A stretch of 64,000 bases of DNA, from positions 251,332 to 315,331 of the forward strand of contig CAKOSZ010000001.1 in assembly GCA_934119955.1 (NCBI GenBank), in the 5' to 3' direction. A program made the translations under genes and the position numbers. Shown here one piece after another: positions 36,042-44,364 of this stretch. Position 1 is the first letter of the stretch, and every line of letters begins with the position of its first letter. The stretch comes from an uncultured Bacilli bacterium. Lineage in GTDB: Bacteria > Bacillota_I > Bacilli_A > RF39 > UBA660. Below the pieces are notes generated by a model that did not search any database, was not told where the DNA came from, and saw only the letters and a list, made by a program, of their open reading frames with translations.

Positions 36042-36746
36042 ATGTCTTTAAAAATGGTTGTTATAAAAGGGTGTATTGCAGTTATCTATTTATTTTTAGT
36101 AATTAAAACTCTTGGTAAAAAACAAATAAGTGAATTAAATATATTTGATTATATAATAGGTTTATCTCTTGGAAATATTGCAGCTGAAATGACAGTTAAT
36201 GATGAAATTACTATAATAGAAGGATTAATTTCTATGACTATATATGGAGTGTTTTCTTTATTTGTTTCTTATATTACTAGTAAAAGTATTTTAGCAAGAC
36301 GTTTTATAACTGGTTTTCCTGTTGTTTTAATAGAAAACGGGAAAATTAGTAAAGAACAATTAACTAAGTGTAAAATTGATATAAATGATTTATTACAAGA
36401 TGCAAGAGAAAGTGGTTATTTTAATATAACTGAGATTAACTATGCAATTATGGAACCAAGTGGTAAAATTAGTTTTTTACCAAAATCTAAGTATCAACCA
36501 ATAACTCCAAATGATATGAAATTAAAAGTAGATGAAAACAAATTAACGGCTAATTTAGTAATAGATGGTAATATCATGCTTGAAAATATTAAAGCCATTG
36601 GTCATGATAGAAAATGGTTAGAAAAAAGGCTTAATAATTTAGGTTATAATGATTTTAGTAAAATATTATTAGTAACTTGTGATGAAAAAGAACAACTTAC
36701 AGTTTACAAAAATGATGAGAATGTTTCAAAAAGTGTTTTAGAATAA
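36042..36746 (+). CDS. DUF421/YetF-family membrane protein
   Basis: Three N-terminal membrane segments (about 6-20, 32-48, 57-80) contain the family motif LGKKQISELNIFDYIIGLSLGNIAAEM. A cytoplasmic YetF-type domain follows, with GFPVVLIENGKI, DLLQDARESGYFNITEINYAIMEPSG-like text and LPKSKYQPITPNDM. Some YetF homologues in Bacillus spores assemble into nutrient germinant or membrane complexes, so a spore link is possible in this genome. At 234 residues it is standard. A terminator overlaps its stop. Confidence 0.85.
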   Translation: MSLKMVVIKGCIAVIYLFLVIKTLGKKQISELNIFDYIIGLSLGNIAAEMTVNDEITIIEGLISMTIYGVFSLFVSYITSKSILARRFITGFPVVLIENGKISKEQLTKCKIDINDLLQDARESGYFNITEINYAIMEPSGKISFLPKSKYQPITPNDMKLKVDENKLTANLVIDGNIMLENIKAIGHDRKWLEKRLNNLGYNDFSKILLVTCDEKEQLTVYKNDENVSKSVLE

Positions 36747-36756
36747 CACTTTTTTA
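36728..36756 (+). terminator. Terminator of the YetF-like gene
   Basis: AAAAAGTGTT pairs with AACACTTTTT (10 bp, 7-base loop) followed by T; it overlaps the stop codon. Confidence 0.8.
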
Positions 36757-36847
36757 ATATAATTATTAGTGTTAACTGTAAAGTTTAAAAATCATAAAAT
36801 ATTAATTATAAGGTTAAAATTAATAAATAAAAATATCAAAAAAGTTC

Positions 36848-36876
36848 TTGAAAAAAATAGGTAACTATGATATATT
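36848..36876 (+). promoter_or_regulatory. Promoter and leader of the rpsF operon
   Basis: TTGAAA (36848-36853), 17 bases and TATATT (36871-36876). The roughly 70-base leader before rpsF can fold an AAGTAA/TTACTT hairpin (about 36885-36900) and may hold an S6:S18-type autoregulatory site, which I could not confirm by eye. Confidence 0.6.
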
Positions 36877-36950
36877 ATGTACGAAGTAATTTATTACTTT
36901 AATAACTTCTTGGCTTTTTTAAGTCCATTAGTCCAAAAGGAGGTGTAATA

Positions 36951-37238
36951 ATGCGTAATTATGAACTTATGTTTGTTGTAAGACCAACATTAGAAGAAGA
37001 AGCAACTTTAAGTCTAGTAGCAAATATTAAAAATATTCTTGAACAACAAAACGTTAAACTTGTATCTGAAAAGAATATGGGTCGTCGTGAACTTGCTTAT
37101 GAAGTAAAAGGATTCAAGAATGGTAATTACTTTTTATTAGTTGTTGAGGCAACACCTGATGCTGTTAAAGAATTTGATCGTGTTGCAAACATTAATGAAG
37201 ATATCATAAGACATATCGTTGTTAAAGTAGAAAAATAG
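36951..37238 (+). CDS. rpsF: 30S ribosomal protein S6
   Basis: This 95-residue protein has the classical S6 pattern: MRNYELMFVVRP start, KNMGRRELAYEVKGFKNGNY and the IRHIVVKVEK end. S6 binds S18 on the 30S platform. AAAGGAGGTG precedes the ATG. It leads the conserved rpsF-ssb-rpsR set. Confidence 0.97.
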   Translation: MRNYELMFVVRPTLEEEATLSLVANIKNILEQQNVKLVSEKNMGRRELAYEVKGFKNGNYFLLVVEATPDAVKEFDRVANINEDIIRHIVVKVEK

Positions 37239-37247
37239 GAGTAATTT

Positions 37248-37712
37248 ATGAACAAAGTGTTTTTAGTAGGTAGATTAACCAGAGATTTTGATGTTAGATA
37301 TGGGGCTAGTAATAATGCTGTTGCTAGATCAAGTCTTGCTGTTGATAGACAATTCACTAATCAAAATGGTGAAAGAGAAGCAGATTTTATTAACATTGTT
37401 GCTTTTGGTAATCGTGCTGAAACTATGAAAAAATATTTAGTTAAAGGAAGTCAAATTGCTATTAGTGGTCGTATACAAACAGGATCATACGATGGATCAG
37501 ATGGTAAAAAGGTTTACACAACTGATGTTGTAGTTGATGAATTTCAATTCTTAGATAGTAAGTCTTCAAGAGAAGCAAATAGTAGTACTCAAAGTGCTCC
37601 TAGTGATGTAACTCCATATGACTTTACTGATAATTCATCTAATATTGAACCAGATCCATTTAAAGATTTTGGAGATAAAATTGAAGTAGATGATAGCGAT
37701 TTACCTTTCTAG
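37248..37712 (+). CDS. ssb: Single-stranded DNA-binding protein
   Basis: An N-terminal OB fold (residues 1-105; NKVFLVGRLTRDFDVRY, NIVAFGNRAETMKKYL) is followed by a flexible Ser/Thr/Asp linker and the acidic DSDLPF tip that recruits partner proteins in replication and repair. Its 154 residues are typical. It lies 9 bases after rpsF. Confidence 0.97.
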   Translation: MNKVFLVGRLTRDFDVRYGASNNAVARSSLAVDRQFTNQNGEREADFINIVAFGNRAETMKKYLVKGSQIAISGRIQTGSYDGSDGKKVYTTDVVVDEFQFLDSKSSREANSSTQSAPSDVTPYDFTDNSSNIEPDPFKDFGDKIEVDDSDLPF

Positions 37713-37725
37713 TTAGGAGGATAAA

Positions 37726-37947
37726 ATGGCAGAATTTTATAGAAAAAAGAAAAAAGTATGTTTTATGTGTACAACAGGTAAAGATATTAACTATAAAGAT
37801 GTAGATGTTTTAAAGAAATACATCAATGATAAAGGAAAAATCTTACCTCGTCGTGTAACAGGTGCATGTGCTAAACATCAAAGACATATAGCAGAACAAA
37901 TTAAAAAAGCTCGTGCAATTGCATTACTTCCATATACAAATAAATAG
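37726..37947 (+). CDS. rpsR: 30S ribosomal protein S18
   Basis: The 73-residue basic protein has KKKKVCFMCTTG, the YKDVDVLKKYINDKGKILPRRVTG-type core (conserved LPRRVTGACAKHQR) and an ARAIALLPY end. It is S18, partner of S6. GGAGG lies before the ATG. Its stop codon is inside the following terminator stem. Confidence 0.97.
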   Translation: MAEFYRKKKKVCFMCTTGKDINYKDVDVLKKYINDKGKILPRRVTGACAKHQRHIAEQIKKARAIALLPYTNK

Positions 37948-37969
37948 GATAACTTCTATTTATTTTTTT
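37939..37969 (+). terminator. Terminator of the rpsF-ssb-rpsR transcript
   Basis: AATAAATAG pairs with CTATTTATT (9 bp, 8-base loop) followed by T7. The sequence 37941-37969 recurs exactly at 38633-38661. Confidence 0.8.
37941..37969 (+). repeat. 29-bp direct repeat, copy A
   Basis: An exact match to 38633-38661, separated by 692 bases start to start and bracketing the GNAT gene at 38122. Both copies function as terminator hairpins. Confidence 0.9.
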
Positions 37970-38071
37970 AGTTTTAAAGTGTAAATAAAATAATTTTAAA
38001 AAAGTAAGTTATATTAAATTAATATAGAAAAGAAAAAATATGATATTATTTTTAAATAATTTCGTATTTTT

Positions 38072-38100
38072 TTGACTATATACCAAGTATATTGTATTAT
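38072..38100 (+). promoter_or_regulatory. Promoter of the 38122 GNAT gene
   Basis: TTGACT (38072-38077), 17 bases and TATTAT (38095-38100), 21 bases before the ATG. It shows the gene is transcribed on its own inside the ribosomal-protein block. Confidence 0.7.
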
Positions 38101-38121
38101 ATAGTTAAAGGAATATTTATT

Positions 38122-38613
38122 ATGAACTATGAAATAAGAAAAATAAAAAAAGATGATTGCAAAAGTGTTAGTCATGTAGTTACTATATCTTGGAATGAAA
38201 CGTATAAAAAAATAGTTCCTAAATGGTTTTTAGATGAATTAAAGAAAAACGAAAAAGAAAGAGCAAATCAAATGCTTGTTGATTTCGAAAATAATAATTA
38301 CTTAGTTTTAGAAATTAATGGAGAAGTAGTTGGTTTTGTATGGTATGGTAAGGCAAGTGATGATTATAAAAATTATGGGGAAATTAAAGCATTATACATT
38401 ATAAAAAAATACCAAGGAAACGGTTTTGGAAAAAAGTTAGTTAATGAAGCAATCAAAGAATTAAAGCAAATGAATTTTAATAAAATGATAATTTCTTGTC
38501 TTAAAGAAAACCCTACTAATGAATTTTACAAGCATATGGGCGGAATATATCTAAAAGATCGTGAATTTAAAAGGTTAAAATTACTTGAAAATATATATTA
38601 TTTTGATATTTAA
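38122..38613 (+). CDS. GNAT acetyltransferase interrupting the rpsR-rplI order
   Basis: The protein (163 aa from the ATG at 38122; an in-frame upstream ATG at 38092 overlaps the -10 box and is rejected) has the N-terminal IRKIKKDD strand, a GEVVGFVWYG beta hairpin, and the acetyl-CoA motif YQGNGFGKKLVNEAI with LKENPTNEFYKHMGG. It is a generic GNAT of unknown substrate. AAAGGA lies 9 bases before the start. It has its own promoter and is bracketed by a 29-bp direct repeat, in a spot where Bacilli normally have rpsR followed directly by rplI, so it is probably an insertion. Confidence 0.85.
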   Translation: MNYEIRKIKKDDCKSVSHVVTISWNETYKKIVPKWFLDELKKNEKERANQMLVDFENNNYLVLEINGEVVGFVWYGKASDDYKNYGEIKALYIIKKYQGNGFGKKLVNEAIKELKQMNFNKMIISCLKENPTNEFYKHMGGIYLKDREFKRLKLLENIYYFDI

Positions 38614-38632
38614 AAAAAATTATGTTCTAATT

Positions 38633-38661
38633 TAAATAGGATAACTTCTATTTATTTTTTT
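38633..38661 (+). repeat. 29-bp direct repeat, copy B
   Basis: An exact second copy of 37941-37969. The following T-run is two bases longer. Confidence 0.9.
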
Positions 38662-38663
38662 TT
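38633..38663 (+). terminator. Terminator after the GNAT gene
   Basis: TAAATAG pairs with CTATTTA around an 8-base loop and runs into T9. Same hairpin as at 37939. Confidence 0.75.
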
Positions 38664-38670
38664 GATTTTG

Positions 38671-38689
38671 TGGTAAAATAATTTTACCA
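38671..38689 (+). promoter_or_regulatory. Dyad before the rplI ribosome site
   Basis: TGGTAAAA, TAA and TTTTACCA form a perfect 8-bp dyad that ends at the AAGGAGG site of rplI. It could be an operator or an mRNA hairpin; function unproven. Confidence 0.35.
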
Positions 38690-38700
38690 AGGAGGTTTTT

Positions 38701-39135
38701 ATGCAAGTCATATTTTTAAAGGATTTAAAAGGACAAGGAAAAAAAGGGGAAATAAAAGAAGTAAGTGATGGGTATGCAATTAACTTTTTAATAAAAAAAG
38801 GATATGCCTTAAAGAAAACTGAGGGTAGTTTGAAAAAACTAAATGAAAGTATTAAAGAATCTAATTTAAAAGATGAAGAAAATAGGAAAGTGGCTTTAAA
38901 ACTAAAAGAAAAATTAGAAAATGTTACAATTGATATTTTAGTTAAAGAAAAAAATGGTCGTATGTTTGGAAGTGTTAGTACTAAAACAATTAAAGAAGAA
39001 CTTGATAAATTAGGTTATAAATTTGATAAAAAGCAAATTGAAACTGAAAGTATTAATACTCTTGGTGTGCATTTAGTTACAATTAACCTATACAAGGATA
39101 TTAAAGGAACTATAAAAGTTCATACTAAGGGTTAA
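38701..39135 (+). CDS. rplI: 50S ribosomal protein L9
   Basis: The L9 N-terminal domain is clear (MQVIFLKDLKGQGKKGEIKE, VSDGYAINFLIKKGYA), followed by the long connecting helix and the C-terminal RNA-binding domain (GRMFGSVSTKTIKEEL). Its 144 residues are normal. AAGGAGG precedes the ATG, and the gene is followed one base later by the replicative helicase. Confidence 0.96.
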   Translation: MQVIFLKDLKGQGKKGEIKEVSDGYAINFLIKKGYALKKTEGSLKKLNESIKESNLKDEENRKVALKLKEKLENVTIDILVKEKNGRMFGSVSTKTIKEELDKLGYKFDKKQIETESINTLGVHLVTINLYKDIKGTIKVHTKG

Positions 39136-39136
39136 T

Positions 39137-40483
39137 ATGTTAAGAGGTGTACCAAATAGTAACGAGGCTGAACAAGCAGTTTTGAGTACAATGTTTTTAT
39201 CTAAAAACGCCCTTGATAAAGTATTTGAAACAGTTACCGAAACAGCCTTTTACAATGATAATAATAGAAAAATATTTAATGGTTTAAAAAGATTATATGA
39301 TAAAAATATTCCTATTGATATGACGACTATTACTAATGAATTAAAATCTACTAATGATTTAGATAGCATGGGAGGAGTTATTTATTTAACTGAGGTATTA
39401 AATACGGAATCAACTGCTGCTAATGTAGATTATTATTTAAAAATAATAGCCGATGATGCTCTTTTAAGAAGATTAATTGAAGTATCAAATGATATTAATC
39501 AAATGGGATATGATACTACTCAAAATGTAGGAGAAACCTTAGATGAGGCGGAAAGAAAAATACTTAGTATTGTAAAAGATAAAAGATCAACTGAATTTCA
39601 AAATATTAAAGATGTAGTAAATAGAGTTCAAAAAAACTTACAAACTTTGGCTGAAACTAAGGGAGATATTACAGGTATTCCAACAGGTTGGATTGATTTA
39701 GATAAAATAACATCAGGACTTCATGAAAATCAATTAATAATAATAGGAGCAAGACCTGCTATGGGAAAAACTGCTTTTGCTCTTAATTTAGCAACAAATG
39801 TTGCAACTTCAACTGGTAAAACTGTTGCTTTATTTAATCTTGAAATGGGATCAGAGCAACTTGCTAATCGTATGTTATCATCTCTTGGACAAATTGAAGG
39901 TTATAAATTTATGAGTGGTAAACTTAATAATAATGATTATGTAAAGTTTAATGAAGCATTAAGTCAACTTGAAGATACAAATATTTATATAGATGATACT
40001 CCTGGTATTACAATAGGTGAAATAAGATCAAAATGTCGTCGTTTAAAAACAAGTGAATCAGGACTTGATTTAGTAATAATTGATTATTTACAATTAATAT
40101 CAGGTGGAAAGAATTATGGTGCTAATCGTCAACAAGAAGTATCAGACATATCTCGTGCTTTAAAGATGCTTGCAATGGAGTTGAATATTCCAGTTATTGC
40201 CCTTTGTCAATTATCAAGAACAGTAGAATCACGTGAAGATAAACGACCACTTATGAGTGATTTAAGGGAATCAGGTTCAATTGAACAAGATGCTGATATT
40301 GTAGCTTTCTTGTATAGAGATGATTATTATAATAAAGCAGCTAGAACTGATAATAATACAAGTTTAAGTGAGTTAATAATTGGAAAACATAGAAATGGAA
40401 CAACTGGAACAATTAATTTATTATTTAAAAGAGATACAAGTACCTTTTTGAACTTTACCAAAGAAGGAGATGCTAATGGATAA
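39137..40483 (+). CDS. dnaB: Replicative DNA helicase (DnaB family)
   Basis: This hexameric 5'-3' helicase unwinds DNA at the replication fork (named DnaC in Bacillus subtilis). The N-terminal domain opens PNSNEAEQAVLSTMFL. The RecA-like domain has Walker A GARPAMGKTAFAL, LFNLEMGSEQLANR, Walker B LVIIDYLQLI and the DLRESGSIEQDADIV arginine-finger region. No intein is present; its 448 residues are continuous. The 3' end overlaps the following cell-wall hydrolase gene by 8 bases. Confidence 0.97.
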   Translation: MLRGVPNSNEAEQAVLSTMFLSKNALDKVFETVTETAFYNDNNRKIFNGLKRLYDKNIPIDMTTITNELKSTNDLDSMGGVIYLTEVLNTESTAANVDYYLKIIADDALLRRLIEVSNDINQMGYDTTQNVGETLDEAERKILSIVKDKRSTEFQNIKDVVNRVQKNLQTLAETKGDITGIPTGWIDLDKITSGLHENQLIIIGARPAMGKTAFALNLATNVATSTGKTVALFNLEMGSEQLANRMLSSLGQIEGYKFMSGKLNNNDYVKFNEALSQLEDTNIYIDDTPGITIGEIRSKCRRLKTSESGLDLVIIDYLQLISGGKNYGANRQQEVSDISRALKMLAMELNIPVIALCQLSRTVESREDKRPLMSDLRESGSIEQDADIVAFLYRDDYYNKAARTDNNTSLSELIIGKHRNGTTGTINLLFKRDTSTFLNFTKEGDANG

Positions 40484-41990
40484 AAAAAATAATATAGTGG
40501 GAATATTAATTGCTTTAATTTTAAGTTTTATAATTACTTTTTTGACAAATAATCCTAAAATTTTTAAAGCAAATGTACCAACTGAGTCTTATCGTGTTTA
40601 CTTAAAAGGAGAGTCAATCGGTTTAATAAAATCTGAAAGTGAATTAAATAATTATATAAATGAAAAACAACAAGATTTAAAAGAAAAATATAATGTTGAA
40701 AAGATATACATACCAAATGATATAAATGTTGTTAAAGATATAACTTATGAAAATAATTTAATGAGTGTAAGTAGTATTTATAATATAATAAATGAAAAAT
40801 CTCCATTTACTGTAAAAGGATATGTATTTACAATTGATAAAACTAAATCAACAGATTACGTTGAAGGAAGCGATGAAGATCCTAATAAAAGTGAAGATAC
40901 CAAAGAAAAAATAATTAAAATAAATGTTTTAGATAAAAATTTATTTAAAGATTCGGTTAAAAAAACAGTTTTTTCCTTTGTAACTGAGGAAGAATATGAA
41001 AATTTTATCAATGAAACTCAAAATACTATTATAGATACAGGTGAAATTATAGAATCACTTTATATAGAAGATTATATTACTAGTAAAGAGGCATATATTC
41101 CAGTTAATGAAAAGATTTATACTAATGAAGAAGAATTAACCCAAGTTTTGTTATTTGGAAGTGATAAAAACATGTCAACTTATACAGTTACCAAAGGTGA
41201 TACCTTAGAAAGTGTTGCTGAGGCTAATAAGATGAACGTTAATGAACTTTTAATTGCAAATGCAAATTTAAGAAGTGAAAATGCTTTACTTTATGAAGGT
41301 CAAAATTTAATTGTTGGAGTGATGAATCCTTTATTTTCAATGATAGAAGTTAAACACGTTGTATCAGATCAAAGTGTTAGTTATAAAACAGAATATATAT
41401 ATGATAATTCTCAATATGTTGGATATCAACAAGTTAAAACTCAGGGAAGTAATGGAGTGATAAGAGTAACTCAAAAAGTAAAATCAGTTAATGGAGAAAC
41501 TATCAATGCTTTAATTTCAGAAAGTGTTGAAATTAAACCAGTTGTAAATGAAGTAATAGTTAAAGGTGGTAAAAGACCAACCATTGTTTCAGCTGGTAAT
41601 TGGGGATGGCCTACTAATATTCCATATATTATAACAAGTAATTATGGTTGGCGTTGGGGTAGACTTCACCGTGGCGTTGATATTTCAGGAACTGGTTATG
41701 GTTCACCTATTTATGCTGCAAAAGCAGGAATTGTTGTTGATGTTAGTTATCATAATTCATTTGGTTTCTATGTTACAATAAATCATCAAAATGGTTATTA
41801 TTCAAGATATGAACATATGGCTAATTTATCAAGATATGTAAAACCAGGTGATTATGTTAAAATGGGAGATACAATAGGAGATATGGGAAATTCAGGTGCT
41901 AGTCAAGGAACACATTTACACTTTGAAATATGGGATGGATATCCATATAAATCTGGAAGTAATAGTTTTAACCCATTACTATTCTACTAA
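40476..41990 (+). CDS. Membrane-anchored M23 peptidoglycan endopeptidase with LysM and G5 domains
   Basis: Order: an N-terminal anchor (residues 7-22), a 200-residue unrecognised region, LysM (YTVTKGDTLESVAEANKMN..., about 233-280), a G5 domain (about 285-365, SVSYKTEYIYDNSQYVG) and a C-terminal LytM/M23 domain. Zinc ligands are visible as HRGVD (H and D) and HLHFE, with YEHMA in the catalytic His position. It should cut peptide cross-links outside the membrane and is a plausible FtsEX-type client. The ATG at 40476 is preferred, since AAGGAG ends only one base before the alternative ATG at 40470. It overlaps dnaB by 8 bases and walJ by one. Confidence 0.9.
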   Translation: MDKKNNIVGILIALILSFIITFLTNNPKIFKANVPTESYRVYLKGESIGLIKSESELNNYINEKQQDLKEKYNVEKIYIPNDINVVKDITYENNLMSVSSIYNIINEKSPFTVKGYVFTIDKTKSTDYVEGSDEDPNKSEDTKEKIIKINVLDKNLFKDSVKKTVFSFVTEEEYENFINETQNTIIDTGEIIESLYIEDYITSKEAYIPVNEKIYTNEEELTQVLLFGSDKNMSTYTVTKGDTLESVAEANKMNVNELLIANANLRSENALLYEGQNLIVGVMNPLFSMIEVKHVVSDQSVSYKTEYIYDNSQYVGYQQVKTQGSNGVIRVTQKVKSVNGETINALISESVEIKPVVNEVIVKGGKRPTIVSAGNWGWPTNIPYIITSNYGWRWGRLHRGVDISGTGYGSPIYAAKAGIVVDVSYHNSFGFYVTINHQNGYYSRYEHMANLSRYVKPGDYVKMGDTIGDMGNSGASQGTHLHFEIWDGYPYKSGSNSFNPLLFY

Positions 41991-42739
41991 TGAAAGTAAT
42001 TATTTTAGGAAGTGGTTCAAAAGGAAATTCAACTCTTTTGATAACTGACACCAAAAAAGTATTAATTGATGTTGGATTTTCTTATCCTAAAACCAAATTA
42101 ATTCTAGAAAAATATAACTATAAACCAAGTGATATAGATTTTGTTTTAATTACGCATAGCCATAAAGATCACGTTGCAGGACTTGCTAGTTTTATTAAAA
42201 GAGAAAAAAAGTTTGTTTATATTCCGAAAGGTATGTTTAAAGAAATCAATAAAATGGTAAATGCAGATTATATAATGCCAGTTGTAACTAAAACCTTTAT
42301 AATTGATGATTTAAAAATTACTCTTTTACCAACTTCTCATGATGCTACTTCCTCAGTGGGCTTTTTAATTGAAGACTCCAAATCTCTTGTTTATATGACT
42401 GATACTGGTTATATTTCTAAAAGCAATTTATCTTTAATGCATGATAAAAACTTATATATTTTAGAAAGTAATCATGATGTAAAAATGCTAATGGAAGGAC
42501 CATATCCATATATTTTAAAACAAAGAGTAGTAAGTGATTCTGGACATTTATCAAATGAAATGACCGGTAATTATTTAAAAGAATTAATTGGAACTGATAC
42601 TAAGGAAATAGTTCTTGCTCATTTAAGCGAAACTAATAACACCGAAGAACTAGCCTTAAAAACGGTAAATGATATTTTAAATACAAATATAGAAGTTCAA
42701 GCTGCAAGACAAGAAAGTGAGTTGGTCGTAACTGTATGA
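41990..42739 (+). CDS. walJ: WalJ/YycJ-like metallo-beta-lactamase-fold hydrolase
   Basis: The MBL-fold metal site LITHSHKDHVAG, a second GSGSKGNST opening motif and later conserved DTGYISKS, ESNHDVKMLMEGPY and GHLSNEMTG are those of the YycJ group. In Bacilli this gene belongs to the walRK operon and affects cell-wall or DNA repair processes; the walRK genes are not in this window. It starts on the last base of the upstream stop (TAATG) and overlaps rlmH by four bases. Confidence 0.88.
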   Translation: MKVIILGSGSKGNSTLLITDTKKVLIDVGFSYPKTKLILEKYNYKPSDIDFVLITHSHKDHVAGLASFIKREKKFVYIPKGMFKEINKMVNADYIMPVVTKTFIIDDLKITLLPTSHDATSSVGFLIEDSKSLVYMTDTGYISKSNLSLMHDKNLYILESNHDVKMLMEGPYPYILKQRVVSDSGHLSNEMTGNYLKELIGTDTKEIVLAHLSETNNTEELALKTVNDILNTNIEVQAARQESELVVTV

Positions 42740-43188
42740 TAAAAATAATTTGTATTGGTAAAATCAAAGAAAATTATTTAAAAGAAGCAATTCTTGAATA
42801 TAAAAAAAGAATAACAAAGTATGATAAAATTGAAATATTAGAATTACCAGATTATGACTATGATTTAAAAAAGACATTAGAAACTGAAAGTAATAATATT
42901 CTAAAAAATATAAATTTAAAAGATTATAATATTTTACTTGATATAAATAGTAATACTTATACAAGTCTAGAACTTGCAAATAAAATTGATAAAATTAGAA
43001 GTATAAATCATAATATTACTTTTATAATAGGTGGTTCATACGGAGTAGATGAAAGAGTAAAGAATATAGTTCAAGAAAGAATATCATTTTCTAGTTTAAC
43101 ATTTCCCCATCAATTATTTAGAGTAATTTTACTAGAACAAATTTACCGTTCATTTAAAATAATAAATCACGAAGAATATCATAAATAA
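42736..43188 (+). CDS. rlmH: 23S rRNA pseudouridine-1915 N3-methyltransferase
   Basis: RlmH methylates pseudouridine 1915 in helix 69 of 23S rRNA. The SPOUT-fold knot shows FIIGGSYGVDERV and the conserved LTFPHQLFRVILLEQIYRS, ending YHK as in the family. Its 150 residues are slightly shorter than usual. It overlaps walJ by ATGA. A terminator covers its stop codon. Confidence 0.95.
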   Translation: MIKIICIGKIKENYLKEAILEYKKRITKYDKIEILELPDYDYDLKKTLETESNNILKNINLKDYNILLDINSNTYTSLELANKIDKIRSINHNITFIIGGSYGVDERVKNIVQERISFSSLTFPHQLFRVILLEQIYRSFKIINHEEYHK

Positions 43189-43200
43189 TATTCTTTTTTA
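43172..43200 (+). terminator. Terminator of the rplI-to-rlmH transcript
   Basis: AAGAATAT pairs with ATATTCTT over an 8-base loop and continues into T-rich sequence. Confidence 0.7.
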
Positions 43201-43249
43201 TTGCAATTGATTTTTAATTCATATATAATTAAGATAAAAGGTAGGATAT

Positions 43250-44329
43250 ATGAAAGAAAAAAGTTTAAAAGTTTTAGTTATTGTATTAACTATATTAGTA
43301 CTTGGTTTAAGTGGTTTTATTGTCTATGACAAGGTTTTAAATAATAAAAATACTAATAATAATAAAAATAATAAACAAGAAGAAAAAAAATATAAATTAA
43401 ATGTTTTTGTTGATAATCGTGATAATTTATGTGATGAAGAAAGTGATACTTGCTCTTTAAAATATACTCTTTATGTTCCAGAAGAAAATGCAAAGGTGTT
43501 AGCAATAGGTTTTATCGATCATCAAAATTCAAGTAGTAATATATTGTTTGGAAACGAAGATGTTTACTTTGCTGAAATGAAAAAAGAGAATAATAATATT
43601 AAAAAAACAAATTTAAAAAATATTTATGATGAATATTATATTATTGAAAATTATTCAAGTGAAGAAATAGGTATAGGATATAAAAAAGATAAAGATTTTT
43701 CATATCTTAGTTTAAATAATATTATTAAGGATAACTATTTTGAAGGATATGATGCAGATAAGTATTTTTTAATAGATTTAAAGAATAGTAAAGTTTTATT
43801 ATATAATGGAATGAAAGAAAAAGGATATAGAAGAAGTTATCATATATATGATAAAAATGGAGTAGTTTATTTTTTTGAACAATGTCATTGTGATGTACCA
43901 GGAGCTGTTTTATATGATAAAAATTTAAATGTTTTAAATGATGATGGTTTATTTTCAGTATCAAATGATGAAAGTCTTTATATAGTTAATAATAATGTAG
44001 TAAATAAGTATAGTAATGGTAAAAAAATTAAATCTTTTGATTATTCTAAATATAATAATAAAATAATAAATTTAATTTCCAATTATATTGCTGTTTATGA
44101 GAATGATGATATAGTTTTGATTAATTTAGAAAATGATAATAAAATTAATACTAATAGTAGTAAATATTGTAAAAATTATGATTACACAAGTATATATAGT
44201 GCTCTTTCGTCAACTTTTAATTCTTTAAATGGTAATAATATTGAAGTACAATTTAGTTGCAATGATTCATCAAAATTAGTTATACTTAATGTTAATATTT
44301 TAGATAATAGTGTAACTATAAAAAATTAA
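43250..44329 (+). CDS. Membrane-anchored protein sharing its N-terminal module with two tandem neighbours
   Basis: The first 35 residues (LKVLVIVLTILVLGLSGFIV is the TM) are nearly the same as in the next two genes at DNA level. An Asn/Lys linker follows. The remaining 310 residues are unrelated to theirs: beta-rich, with Cys pairs in NLCDEESDTC and EQCHCD that could form disulfides outside the membrane. The repeated strand pattern recalls a small propeller, but I cannot assign a family. No lipobox. It is presumably an extracytoplasmic protein held by an uncleaved signal anchor. Confidence 0.6.
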   Translation: MKEKSLKVLVIVLTILVLGLSGFIVYDKVLNNKNTNNNKNNKQEEKKYKLNVFVDNRDNLCDEESDTCSLKYTLYVPEENAKVLAIGFIDHQNSSSNILFGNEDVYFAEMKKENNNIKKTNLKNIYDEYYIIENYSSEEIGIGYKKDKDFSYLSLNNIIKDNYFEGYDADKYFLIDLKNSKVLLYNGMKEKGYRRSYHIYDKNGVVYFFEQCHCDVPGAVLYDKNLNVLNDDGLFSVSNDESLYIVNNNVVNKYSNGKKIKSFDYSKYNNKIINLISNYIAVYENDDIVLINLENDNKINTNSSKYCKNYDYTSIYSALSSTFNSLNGNNIEVQFSCNDSSKLVILNVNILDNSVTIKN

Positions 44330-44364
44330 AATAGTTAAATATTATTAAAAAAGTGGGAGGATAT

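Noticed and set aside
42764..42979. Minus-strand hydrophobic frame inside rlmH
   Set aside because: It is a complementary-strand shadow of an intact conserved gene, without a ribosome site. Similar shadows at 8802, 11320, 18532, 21841, 23301, 34271, 47788 and 56121 were dropped for the same reason.
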